Assembly: GCF_021864505.1 (NCBI RefSeq)
Contig: NZ_JAKJIB010000010.1
Span: 1 to 37,051 of the forward strand
DNA: 37,051 nt
Direction: 5' to 3'
Source: Falsiroseomonas oryziterrae
GTDB lineage: Bacteria > Pseudomonadota > Alphaproteobacteria > Acetobacterales > Acetobacteraceae
A model generated the notes under the pieces. It had not been told where the DNA came from and did no database searches. It saw only the letters and a program-made list of their open reading frames with translations. This document shows, piece by piece, positions 9,433 through 17,126 of this stretch (positions are counted from its first letter, which is position 1; the number at the start of each line of letters is the position of its first letter). Both the position numbers and the translations under genes were made by a program.

Positions 9433-10227
9433 TCAGCCGTCCCGCCGTGGTGCCCAGGCGGCCCTGCGGCGCTCCCCGAAGCTCGCGATGCCTTCGGCCG
9501 CCTCCTCGCTCGCGGCACGCCGGGCGAAGGCGGCCGCGCCGGCTTCGGCATAGCCCTCCGGCACGACCGGGCCAAGCGCGGCGATCAGCGCCTTGGTTTC
9601 GGCGATGGCACCCGGCGCCCCTTCCAGGACCTCGGCGACCGTGGCGGCCACCGCGGCGTCGAGGTCGGACACCGCGTCGTGCACCAGGCCGATGGCCGCC
9701 GCGGCCTCGGCCCCGATCACGTTGCCTTGCAGGCAAAGCCTGGCGGCGGCGCTGCGGCCCATGCGGCGCGCGAGCCAGGGCAGGATCTGTGCCGGCACCA
9801 GGCCGCGCCGCACCTCGGGCGCGCAGAAACGGGCCGAGGGCGCGGCGAGCGCGACGTCGGCCGCGCAGACGAAGCCGAGGCCGCCGGCGAAGGCGCTGCC
9901 CTCGACCGCGGCGATCACCACCTGCGGCAGGTCGGCGATGGCCTGGAAGCGCGCCCCCATGCGCCGGTTGCGTTCCTGCTGCCGCGCGAGCTTCGTGGCC
10001 CGATCCTCCGGCGCGCCGACCTCCGTCAGGTCGAGCCCGGCGCAGAAATGCCCGCCGGCCCCGGAGATCACCAGCACGCGCGCGACCTTGTCGTGCTTGA
10101 GTTCCGCCAGCAGCGCGTCGATCCGTGCGACGAGCGCCTCGTCCATCGCGTTGCGGCGCGACGGGCGGTTCAGGACGGCGCGCACCACGGCGCCGTCGCG
10201 GCTGACCAGCAGTTCGGCCTCGCTCAT
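9433..10227 (-). CDS. Enoyl-CoA hydratase/isomerase family protein
   Basis: A 264-residue crotonase-fold protein acting on acyl-CoA. It shows LNRPSRRNAMD, the oxyanion-hole segment GAGGHFCAGLDL, and VEGSAFAGGLGFVCAADVAL followed by FCAPEVRRGLVPAQ, whose Glu sits where a crotonase catalytic acid is expected. The ATG at 10227 overlaps the stop of the deacylase gene (ATGA at 10227-10224), which fixes the start and indicates translational coupling. The same frame stays open further upstream only because of GC bias. It probably works with the adjacent thiolase. Reaction type (hydratase, isomerase or hydrolase) cannot be decided. Confidence 0.9.
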   Translation of the reverse strand: MSEAELLVSRDGAVVRAVLNRPSRRNAMDEALVARIDALLAELKHDKVARVLVISGAGGHFCAGLDLTEVGAPEDRATKLARQQERNRRMGARFQAIADLPQVVIAAVEGSAFAGGLGFVCAADVALAAPSARFCAPEVRRGLVPAQILPWLARRMGRSAAARLCLQGNVIGAEAAAAIGLVHDAVSDLDAAVAATVAEVLEGAPGAIAETKALIAALGPVVPEGYAEAGAAAFARRAASEEAAEGIASFGERRRAAWAPRRDG

Positions 10228-11228
10228 GCCGCGACATCCGTGCCGAGGTGGAACAGGCAGTCGCCGCGCGCCGTCATGCCGGGCCAGCGCATGCACAGCA
10301 CCAGCCCGTCGCGCTCGAAGGCGACCTCCAGCGGCGCGCGCCAGGGCACCTCGGTCTGGTGGATGAGGCCCGCAGGCTGGCCGGCCTTCACTTCGGCGCC
10401 CGGCTCGACCAGCGGCTCGAAGACGCCGGGGTCGGGCGCATGCAGGAAGTAGTCGGCGCCACCCACCTCGACGAGGCGCGTCGCGCGCGGCGTGCGGCCG
10501 TCCCAGTCGAGATCGGCGACGCCCAGATGCCGCAGCGCGCCGGCCAGCCCGCGTTCCGCGACCCGGATCGCCGCCGGCGTCGCATGGCCGCCGCCGCCGA
10601 GTTCCGTCCCGATCTGCGGGATCCCCCGCCGCGCGCAGGCATCCGACAGCGTCCCGCCCCAGAGCCCGCCCGGCCGCACGATGTAGGAGACCGGGGCGCC
10701 GAAGGCGCGGAGCAGCGCGAGCGAGCGCTCGAACACCGTCGTGTCCTCGCCGCGCCGCGCCAGGGCAGAGGGCGTGTACATCAACGAGGAACCGCCCGAA
10801 TGCAGGTCGATCGCCGCATCGCACATCGGCAGCACCACGCTGTCGATGAAGTGGGCGATCTGCTGGGTCGGCGTACCGTCGGCGACGCCGGGGAAGCTGC
10901 GGTTGAGGTTGCCCGCATCGAGCGGGCTCACGCGGCGGCCGGCGCGAGCTGCCGGGAAGTTGGCCGCCGGCAGGATGATCAGGCGCCCGCTCACCTGCCC
11001 TGGCTCGACCTCCCGGATCAGCCGCCCGAGCGCGATCTGCCCCTCATACTCGTCGCCGTGGTTGCCGGCCGAGAGCAGCACCGTCGGCCCAGTCCCGCGC
11101 GCGATCACCGCGACGGGGATCGGGATCCAGCCATAGGCGCTCTCATGCGTCGAATGCGGCAGGCGCAGGAAACCGGTGCGCTTGCCGGAACCCTCGAGGT
11201 CGATGTCGCAGAGGATGCGGCTGGCCAT
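10224..11228 (-). CDS. Succinylglutamate desuccinylase/aspartoacylase family deacylase
   Basis: A 334-residue M14-like zinc amidohydrolase that would remove an acyl group from an N-acyl amino acid. Zinc ligands are visible as SAGNHGDEYEG (His57, Glu60) and AIDLHSGGSSL (His143), with the family motif AGNLNRSFPG in between. The C-terminal beta domain (residues ~240-334) has PDPGVFEPLVEPGAEVKAGQ. The layout resembles DoeB-type N-acetyl-diaminobutyrate deacetylases as well as general AstE/AspA relatives, and no choice between them is possible here. GGAGG stands eight bases before ATG 11228. Its stop overlaps the start of the enoyl-CoA hydratase-like gene by four bases. Confidence 0.85.
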   Translation of the reverse strand: MASRILCDIDLEGSGKRTGFLRLPHSTHESAYGWIPIPVAVIARGTGPTVLLSAGNHGDEYEGQIALGRLIREVEPGQVSGRLIILPAANFPAARAGRRVSPLDAGNLNRSFPGVADGTPTQQIAHFIDSVVLPMCDAAIDLHSGGSSLMYTPSALARRGEDTTVFERSLALLRAFGAPVSYIVRPGGLWGGTLSDACARRGIPQIGTELGGGGHATPAAIRVAERGLAGALRHLGVADLDWDGRTPRATRLVEVGGADYFLHAPDPGVFEPLVEPGAEVKAGQPAGLIHQTEVPWRAPLEVAFERDGLVLCMRWPGMTARGDCLFHLGTDVAA

Positions 11229-11271
11229 GCCGAAAGCCTCCGTCGCGCCCCCGGTCCCGTCAAGGATGCCC

Positions 11272-11925
11272 TCAGGCGCGCTCCCGGCTCTCCGCCTTCA
11301 CGCGGTCGAGTTCGGCGCGCAGCCCCGCGATCTCGGCGCGCAGCGCGGCAAGCTGCTCGCCGACCGGGTCCTCGGTGACGTCGCGCAGGCCGTAGCCGAT
11401 CCCCTCGTCCTCGCAGGGCGCGCCTTTCGGTGGCCGCGCGGGGATGCCGACCACGGTGCACCCTGGCGCGACGGGGTTCACCACCACGGCATTGGCGCCG
11501 ATCCGTGCGCCATGCCCGACCAGGATGGGGCCGAGGACCTGCGCCCCGGCGCCGATCGTCACATGGTCCTCCACCGTCGGATGGCGCTTGCCCGGCTGGC
11601 CGGACAGGCCTCCGAGGGTGACGCCGTGATAGATCAGCACGTCGTCGCCGATCTCCGCCGTCTCGCCGATCACCACGCCCATGCCGTGGTCGATGAAGAG
11701 CCGTCGCCCGATCCGCGCCCCCGGATGGATCTCGATGCCCGTCAGCATCCGCGCAAGATGGGAGGAGAGCCGCGCGAGGCCGCGCAGCCCGAGCCCCCAC
11801 AGCGCATGCGACAGCCGGTGCCACAGCACGGCGTGCACGCCCGCATAGCAGAAGACGCTCTCGAACCAGCCGGGCCGAGCGGGATCGCGGGCGCGCACGT
11901 TGCGGGCGAGTTCCACGAGTTCCAT
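11272..11925 (-). CDS. cysE: Serine O-acetyltransferase, short EpsC type
   Basis: Cytosolic enzyme making O-acetylserine from serine and acetyl-CoA, the first step of cysteine synthesis. The 217 residues show an N-terminal helical part ([20 protein letters not shown]), then a left-handed hexapeptide-repeat helix with [38 protein letters not shown] and [15 protein letters not shown], all typical of CysE. It lacks the long N-terminal domain of the E. coli enzyme, as in the EpsC subtype. A charged helix at the C terminus ([19 protein letters not shown]) could form a coiled coil. GGAGGG stands just before ATG 11925. It follows cysK by 13 bases, so the two consecutive steps are co-transcribed. Confidence 0.94.
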   Translation of the reverse strand: MELVELARNVRARDPARPGWFESVFCYAGVHAVLWHRLSHALWGLGLRGLARLSSHLARMLTGIEIHPGARIGRRLFIDHGMGVVIGETAEIGDDVLIYHGVTLGGLSGQPGKRHPTVEDHVTIGAGAQVLGPILVGHGARIGANAVVVNPVAPGCTVVGIPARPPKGAPCEDEGIGYGLRDVTEDPVGEQLAALRAEIAGLRAELDRVKAESRERA

Positions 11926-11938
11926 CGAACCCTCCGCG

Positions 11939-12958
11939 TCACGCCATCCAGGGCGGGACCGGCAGCCCGCGTTCGCGCAGGAAGGCCGGGTTGAACAGCT
12001 TCGACTGGTAGCGCGCCGCGCCGTCGCAGAGGACGGTCACCACCGTGTGCCCGGGGCCGAGCGTGCGGGCGACGCGGATCGCCGCCGCGACGTTGAGCCC
12101 GGCGCTCCCGCCGACCGAGATGCCCTCGTGCATCTGCAGGTCGAAGACCTGCTCGAGCGCCTCGGGGTCCTCGACGCGCACCGCGTCGTCGATGAGGTCC
12201 CTCGCCTGGGCCAGGTTGCCCGGCGCGCGGGCCGCTTGGCCGATGCCCTCGGTGATCGAGTTGCCCTCGGCCTTGAGCTCGCCGGTCTTGACCCAGGAGG
12301 CCAGCGCGCTGCCGCCGGGATCGGCCAGCACGATCCGCACATCGGGCCGCCGTGACTTCAGCGCGCGCGCGACGCCGGCCAGCGTGCCGCCGGTGCCGCA
12401 GGCGCAGGTGAAGGCGTCCACTCGGCCATCGGTCTGCGCCCAGATCTCGGGCCCGGTCGTCTGCTCATGCGCGCGGGCATTGGCGAGATTGTCGAACTGG
12501 TTGGCCCAGACCGCGCCCATCTCCTCCGCCAGCCGGCGCGAGACATGCACGTAGTTGCCGGGATCGGCGAAGGGCTTCGGGTCCACCAGCCGCAGGTCGG
12601 CGCCGATCATGCGGAGGTAGTCGAGCTTCTCCTTCGCCTGGGTGTGGGGCACGACGATGATGCTCTTCCAGCCCATCGCATTCGCCGCAAGCGCGATGCC
12701 GATGCCGGTGTTGCCGGCCGTGCCCTCCACCACCGTGCCGGGCTGGCCCGGCACCAGCAGCCCGCGCTCCACCGCGTCCTGCAGGATGCCGAGCGCGGCC
12801 CGGTCCTTCACGCTGCCGCCCGGGTTCATGAACTCGGCCTTGCCGAGGATCTCGCAGCCCGTCGCGGCGGAGGCGCGCTTGAGCCGGATGAGCGGCGTGC
12901 GCCCGACCGCGCCCCAGAAGCCGTCGACGATGGAGGTGGCGGGCGGCACGCTGTCCAT
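11939..12958 (-). CDS. cysK: Cysteine synthase A (O-acetylserine sulfhydrylase)
   Basis: PLP enzyme of 339 residues that makes cysteine from O-acetylserine and sulfide. PLP lysine is Lys51 in [24 protein letters not shown] forms the substrate/cofactor loop, and the phosphate-binding [16 protein letters not shown] follows. The SVGGSAGLN-like segment and C-terminal [20 protein letters not shown] agree with a CysK slightly longer than the E. coli protein. The gene begins four bases after the peroxiredoxin stop and has no strong ribosome-binding site, so translational coupling is likely. cysE is next in the run. Confidence 0.94.
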   Translation of the reverse strand: MDSVPPATSIVDGFWGAVGRTPLIRLKRASAATGCEILGKAEFMNPGGSVKDRAALGILQDAVERGLLVPGQPGTVVEGTAGNTGIGIALAANAMGWKSIIVVPHTQAKEKLDYLRMIGADLRLVDPKPFADPGNYVHVSRRLAEEMGAVWANQFDNLANARAHEQTTGPEIWAQTDGRVDAFTCACGTGGTLAGVARALKSRRPDVRIVLADPGGSALASWVKTGELKAEGNSITEGIGQAARAPGNLAQARDLIDDAVRVEDPEALEQVFDLQMHEGISVGGSAGLNVAAAIRVARTLGPGHTVVTVLCDGAARYQSKLFNPAFLRERGLPVPPWMA

Positions 12959-12962
12959 GGCG

Positions 12963-13616
12963 CTACTTCACCTCGACATAGCGGAGATAGGGCTTCTTCG
13001 CGTCCCAGCCCTGGGGGAACAGCGCCTTGGCGTCGGCGTCGCTCACCGACGCCGCGATGATCGCCTTGTCGCCCGGCTTCCAGTTGGCCGGCGTGGCCAG
13101 CTTCTTTTGAGCCGTCAGCTGGAGGCTGTCGATGACGCGGAGGATCTCGTCGAAGTTGCGGCCCGTCGTCATCGGATAGGCGAGCGCGAGCTTCACCACC
13201 TTGTCGGGCCCGATCACGAAGACGGTGCGCACCGTCGCGTTGTCGGCCGCGCTCCGGCCCTGCGAGGTCTCGCCCGCGCCGGCCGGAAGCATGCCGTAGA
13301 GCTTGGAGACCTTGAGATCCGGATCGCCGATCATCGGGTAGTTCACCGCATGACCGGTGACGTCCTCGATGTCCTTCGACCAGCCCTTGTGGCTGTCCAC
13401 CGGATCCACGCTGAGGCCGATGATCTTCACGCCGCGCTTCGCGAATTCCGGCGCGAGGCCGGCCATGGTGCCGAGCTCGGTCGTGCAGACCGGCGTGTAG
13501 TCCTTCGGGTGGCTGAACAGCACACCCCAGCTGTCGCCGAGCCATGCGTGGAAGCGGATCCGCCCTTCCGTCGTGTCCGCCTCGAAATCGGGGGCGATCT
13601 GGCCGATCTGGATCAT
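12963..13616 (-). CDS. 1-Cys peroxiredoxin (Prx6 type)
   Basis: A 217-residue thiol peroxidase that reduces hydrogen peroxide or organic peroxides. The peroxidatic cysteine is Cys44 in HPKDYTPVCTTELG. DPVDSHKGWSKDIE and YPMIGDPDLKVSKLYGM follow, and the long C-terminal domain (RTVFVIGPDKVVKLALAYP, then NWKPGDKAI) is that of the Prx6 group with a single catalytic cysteine. AGGAG lies about seven bases before ATG 13616. It heads the leftward run cysK-cysE-deacylase-acyl-CoA genes. Being first suggests a stress-linked promoter in the 229-base space to its right, although no clear box is seen. Confidence 0.93.
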   Translation of the reverse strand: MIQIGQIAPDFEADTTEGRIRFHAWLGDSWGVLFSHPKDYTPVCTTELGTMAGLAPEFAKRGVKIIGLSVDPVDSHKGWSKDIEDVTGHAVNYPMIGDPDLKVSKLYGMLPAGAGETSQGRSAADNATVRTVFVIGPDKVVKLALAYPMTTGRNFDEILRVIDSLQLTAQKKLATPANWKPGDKAIIAASVSDADAKALFPQGWDAKKPYLRYVEVK

Positions 13617-13845
13617 GTTGCCTCTCCTCAACCGCAGGCCCGGCCCGGACAGATAAGGACGATACGGGCGTCGTTTCCAGGCGGCGGGCCGGTCGTTCCC
13701 CTGGCGCAGAAGATCATGCATGCTCGGCCCGCATGGCGACGCGCGCCGCTTTTCGTGAGCGAGGGCCAGGGGAGACGAAGTTGGCTGTCGCAGGCATTGC
13801 CGAGGGCAAGAGTTTTTTCGCCGCAACTGTCCCGGACCAGGCGCG

Positions 13846-14829
13846 ATGACCCTCGACCTCCCGCTCGCCGAGCGCCTCGCGCGGATCGCGCTCGGCCATG
13901 TCGCGCTGGAATGGCCCCAGAAGCTCGACCAGGTGTTGGAGGGGCCAGAGGATCTCCGCCGCCCCTCCGAGTTGCATCCCGTCTTCCATGGCAGCTTCGA
14001 CTGGCATTCCTGCGTGCATGCGCATTGGATGCTGGCGCGCCTGCTGCGCCGCGTCCCTGGCCTGCCGGCCGCGGCGGACATCGCGGCGCGCTTCGACCAC
14101 GCCTTCACGGCGGAGAAGGTCGCGGCGGAACGTGCCTTCCTCACGCGTCCCGCCGCGCGCGGCTTCGAACGCCCCTATGGCTGGGCCTGGCTGCTGAAGC
14201 TGCATGCGGAGTTGGATGGCGGATGGGCTGCGGCGCTGGCGCCGCTCGCGCAGGACTTCGCCGCGCGCTTCACGGCGCATCTGCCGCTCGCCGACTATCC
14301 GGTGCGGCACGGCGTGCATTCCAACACCGCCTTCGCGCTCACGCTGGCCGCGGACTGGGCGGAACGCCACGACGCCGCGCTGCTCAGGCTGCTGCGCCAG
14401 ACGGCGATGCGCTGGTACGGGGCGGATGCGGATGCGCAGGCCTGGGAGCCTTCGGGCGAGGATTTCCTCTCGCCCGTGCTGATGGAGGCGGCCTGCATGG
14501 CGCGCCTCCTGCCACCCGGCGCGTTCGCCGACTGGCGCGACCGCTTCCTCCCGCGCCTCGGTCAGGGCGAGCCGGCGGCGCTGCTGGAACCGGCGCGTGT
14601 CTCCGACCGCACCGACGGGCGGATCGCGCATCTGGATGGCGTGAACCTCTCGCGCGCCTGGTGCTGGCGCGTTCTGGCCGCGGGCTTCGCGCCCGACGAT
14701 GCGCGCCGCGGGCTGGCCGAGGACGCGGCCGCGCGGCATGTCGCCGCCTCGCTGCCGCATGTGGACGGGCACTACATGGGCTCGCACTGGCTGGCGAGCT
14801 TCGCGGTGCTGGCGCTGGACGGGGCCTGA
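13846..14829 (+). CDS. DUF2891 family protein
   Basis: A 327-residue protein matching the DUF2891 family by its overall pattern: an N-terminal LHPVFHGSFDWHSCVHAHWM, then GFERPYGWAWLLKLHAEL, YPVRHGVHSNTAFAL, SGEDFLSPVLMEAA and C-terminal LPHVDGHYMGSHWLASFA. The many conserved His, Trp and Glu residues and the regular helices suggest an alpha/alpha-barrel of the kind seen in glycan-active enzymes. The activity of the family is not known to me. It is divergent from the peroxiredoxin gene (229 bases apart) and stands alone on the plus strand. No signal peptide or membrane segment is visible. Confidence 0.8.
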   Translation: MTLDLPLAERLARIALGHVALEWPQKLDQVLEGPEDLRRPSELHPVFHGSFDWHSCVHAHWMLARLLRRVPGLPAAADIAARFDHAFTAEKVAAERAFLTRPAARGFERPYGWAWLLKLHAELDGGWAAALAPLAQDFAARFTAHLPLADYPVRHGVHSNTAFALTLAADWAERHDAALLRLLRQTAMRWYGADADAQAWEPSGEDFLSPVLMEAACMARLLPPGAFADWRDRFLPRLGQGEPAALLEPARVSDRTDGRIAHLDGVNLSRAWCWRVLAAGFAPDDARRGLAEDAAARHVAASLPHVDGHYMGSHWLASFAVLALDGA

Positions 14830-15185
14830 GGCGGTCATTGGCAGTCCCGGCACCCGCCTTGCGCAGCACTGCCTGCTGCCGCGACCCGGTCCGCCCCAGC
14901 ATCGCGCAGGGCGAATGGTCCCGCAGCGTCGTGGCTTGGCGAAGGTGCCGGGCGGGATGCACCAGGGCGGCAGGTCGTGCTCTGGTTTGACGGATCGAGG
15001 AGCAGATCGGCCGACGCACGGACGTTGACAGTGCGCCGAACGTCACGCCACTAGTTCCCATGCGTTACGCAACGCCGCAGACTGCGCATGCACACGAGTG
15101 ACGGGCGGAGGGCGCTCGACGCGGAGCTCGCGCGGACCATCACGCCTCTCCGCCACCAGGGGCCCGGCCTTGGGTCGGACGCGCC
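14830..15185. other. 356-base intergenic region, possible promoter only
   Basis: No gene is recognisable. A perfect TTGACA occurs at 15025-15030, but no good -10 box lies 16-18 bases downstream (CCACTA at 15048-15053 is poor). A short inverted repeat, GCGTT-ACGC-AACGC, is at 15062-15075. These could belong to the promoter region of the FkbM-GT61 genes that start at 15186. Otherwise nothing is seen. Confidence 0.4.
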
Positions 15186-17126
15186 ATGCTGATCTACGAC
15201 GTGGGCATGCACCGCGGCGAGGACACCGCCTACTACCTCGCCAAGGGGGCACGAGTCGTCGCGATCGAGGCGAATCCCGAACTCTGCGCTTTGGCGCGGA
15301 CGCAGTTCGCGCGCGAGATCACGGATGGGCGCCTGACCATACTCGAGATCGCTGTGGGCGATGATGACGGCGAGGCGGTGTTCCACATCGCGCCCACCCA
15401 TTCCGTGCACAGCAGCCTGGTCGCGATGCCGGATGCCCGCCCGGTGCGCGTCCGCATCCGCCCGCTATCCGCCGTGTTCGAGGAGTTCGGCACGCCGGAT
15501 TTCTGCAAGATCGACGTCGAGCATGTGGACCATATCGTGGTGGCCGAGATCGCCCGCTCGGGCCGCCTGCCCCCGCAGATCTCGGTCGAGGCCCATCGCG
15601 ACGACGTGCTACGAGCGCTCGTCGGCGCAGGATACCGGGATTTCCGGCTCGTCAATGCGCGCGGTGCCGGGCAGCGCTACGGTGAGTGGAACATCCGTCG
15701 GCTGGACGGCACGGTTGCGCCTTTCCGCTTCGGCAAGCATTCGAGCGGTCCTTTCGGCGACGACCTGCCCGGCGAGTGGCACGACGCCGATGGCGTGAGG
15801 GAGGTATGGCGCCGCCGCAGCGAATTGCTGGGGCCAGGCTGGTACGACCTGCACGCGCGACTGTCCGTCTCGTCGGCTGGTATGTCGCCCGCGCCGGAGG
15901 ATGTACCCGCTTCGACGCCAGACGGAGCGCCCGCTGTGGCGACGGATGCGGCGGCAGGCTTCGTCCTCGCGTCACGCATCCCGGCCCATGCGCTGCCCGG
16001 CTCGCGCCTGGTTGCGGATTTCGCCATGCCGAGCCCCGTCCACGACCTCGCACGGCGTGTAGGTTTCGCCGACGCGGCCACGCGCGATGAGTGCGCGCGG
16101 CGAGCCCCTTTCCTTTCCGGCGTTCCCTATGAAGTGCCGTCTGCCGGTTTGTTCGAGGTGCCGGAGGTTCGGCTGCTGCACCATCCTCGCGCGGAGGGGA
16201 TGTGCTTCACCGACCGCGACGAGCTGGTGCGCGAGACCCGGGGCAGCCCGCGCATCGTCGAGGGTAACGACTGGCTGCGCTGGATCGACCACGACGCCTG
16301 GTTGCGCCGAGGCCTCGGGGCGGATGGCGAGGTCAAGCGCGGCGCCGTCTGCTACGATTCCGCCTCGCGCAACTTCGCGCACTTCATGATGATCATGCTG
16401 CCGCGGCTCATGCTGGTGGACCACACCATGGCGGGCGTGCCGATCCTGCTGCCCGACCTGCCGGGCTACGGGCCAGGCGCGGGCGCAGGCATCCCGAACG
16501 AGATGCTGCACCGGCTGGCCGATATCCATCCCCTGTCGAACGGCAACTTCTACGCCCCCCTCGGTGCCGGCGTCTGGAAGCTTCGCGGCGCTCTGATCCC
16601 CTCGATCGGATCGAGCCGCTGGGACATGGTGCTGCATCCCGTGGTCCGCGCGGGCTTCGCCCGCATCGCGGCCGAGGCGCTGCGTCGGCATGCCGCGCTC
16701 CACGGCGCCGCAGACCTGCCGCGGCGCATCTATGTCTCGCGCCAGGGCGCCTCGCGCCGGCGGGTCGCGAACAACGACGCAGTCGAGGAGGCACTGGCCG
16801 CCCGCGGCTTCGTGGCGGTGCAACTGGAGAAGCTCGACTTTTTCGCCCAGGCAGCGCTCTTCGCGCAGGCCGAGGCGGTGGTCGCCGTACACGGTGCGGG
16901 CCTCGCCAACCTGCTGTTCAACGACGGCCGCGCCGGGGCGGTGGAACTCTATCCCGCCGGCGACCCGCAATACCACTTCGCCCTCTGCGCCGGCGCCTCG
17001 GGCTGCGCCTATGTCCCGCTGGCCTGCCAGCCTGCGAACAAGTTGCGCGACGTCACGGTGGACCTCGTGAAGCTGGAGCGTGCGCTCGAGCTGCTGTCGC
17101 CGTGGTCAAGGACAGGGCAGCGGTGA
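15186..17126 (+). CDS. FkbM methyltransferase fused to GT61 glycosyltransferase (subfamily A)
   Basis: A 646-residue fusion. Residues 1-~200 are an FkbM-type SAM methyltransferase: YDVGMHRGEDTAYYLAKGAR (SAM loop, residues 4-23), IEANPELCALA, and FCKIDVEHVDHIVVAE, where most FkbM proteins have an EG pair after KIDV. Residues ~300-646 are a GT61 domain with SRNFAHFMMIMLPRLML, IYVSRQGASRRRV near 515 and EAVVAVHGAGLANLLF near 563, closely paralogous to the protein at 4861-6081. A low-complexity linker around residues 235-265 (Ala/Pro-rich) separates the domains. The likely role is O-methylation plus glycosyl transfer on one glycan. The next gene starts inside this one (25-base overlap), showing tight coupling. 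Confidence 0.86.
   Translation: MLIYDVGMHRGEDTAYYLAKGARVVAIEANPELCALARTQFAREITDGRLTILEIAVGDDDGEAVFHIAPTHSVHSSLVAMPDARPVRVRIRPLSAVFEEFGTPDFCKIDVEHVDHIVVAEIARSGRLPPQISVEAHRDDVLRALVGAGYRDFRLVNARGAGQRYGEWNIRRLDGTVAPFRFGKHSSGPFGDDLPGEWHDADGVREVWRRRSELLGPGWYDLHARLSVSSAGMSPAPEDVPASTPDGAPAVATDAAAGFVLASRIPAHALPGSRLVADFAMPSPVHDLARRVGFADAATRDECARRAPFLSGVPYEVPSAGLFEVPEVRLLHHPRAEGMCFTDRDELVRETRGSPRIVEGNDWLRWIDHDAWLRRGLGADGEVKRGAVCYDSASRNFAHFMMIMLPRLMLVDHTMAGVPILLPDLPGYGPGAGAGIPNEMLHRLADIHPLSNGNFYAPLGAGVWKLRGALIPSIGSSRWDMVLHPVVRAGFARIAAEALRRHAALHGAADLPRRIYVSRQGASRRRVANNDAVEEALAARGFVAVQLEKLDFFAQAALFAQAEAVVAVHGAGLANLLFNDGRAGAVELYPAGDPQYHFALCAGASGCAYVPLACQPANKLRDVTVDLVKLERALELLSPWSRTGQR

Noticed and set aside
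8113-10452. A 779-residue open frame on the plus strand
   Set aside because: It lies opposite the thiolase, enoyl-CoA hydratase and deacylase genes, all with catalytic motifs; its own translation has no recognisable domain.
10228-10824. Possible N-terminal extension of the enoyl-CoA hydratase-like protein
   Set aside because: It overlaps the deacylase gene in another frame and has no family similarity; the start at 10227 is coupled to the deacylase stop.
13797-13818. Small hairpin TTGCC-GAG-GGCAA followed by six T on the plus strand, 28 bases before the DUF2891 gene
   Set aside because: It looks like a mini-terminator, but the stem is only five pairs and no gene precedes it on that strand; an attenuator is possible but cannot be supported.
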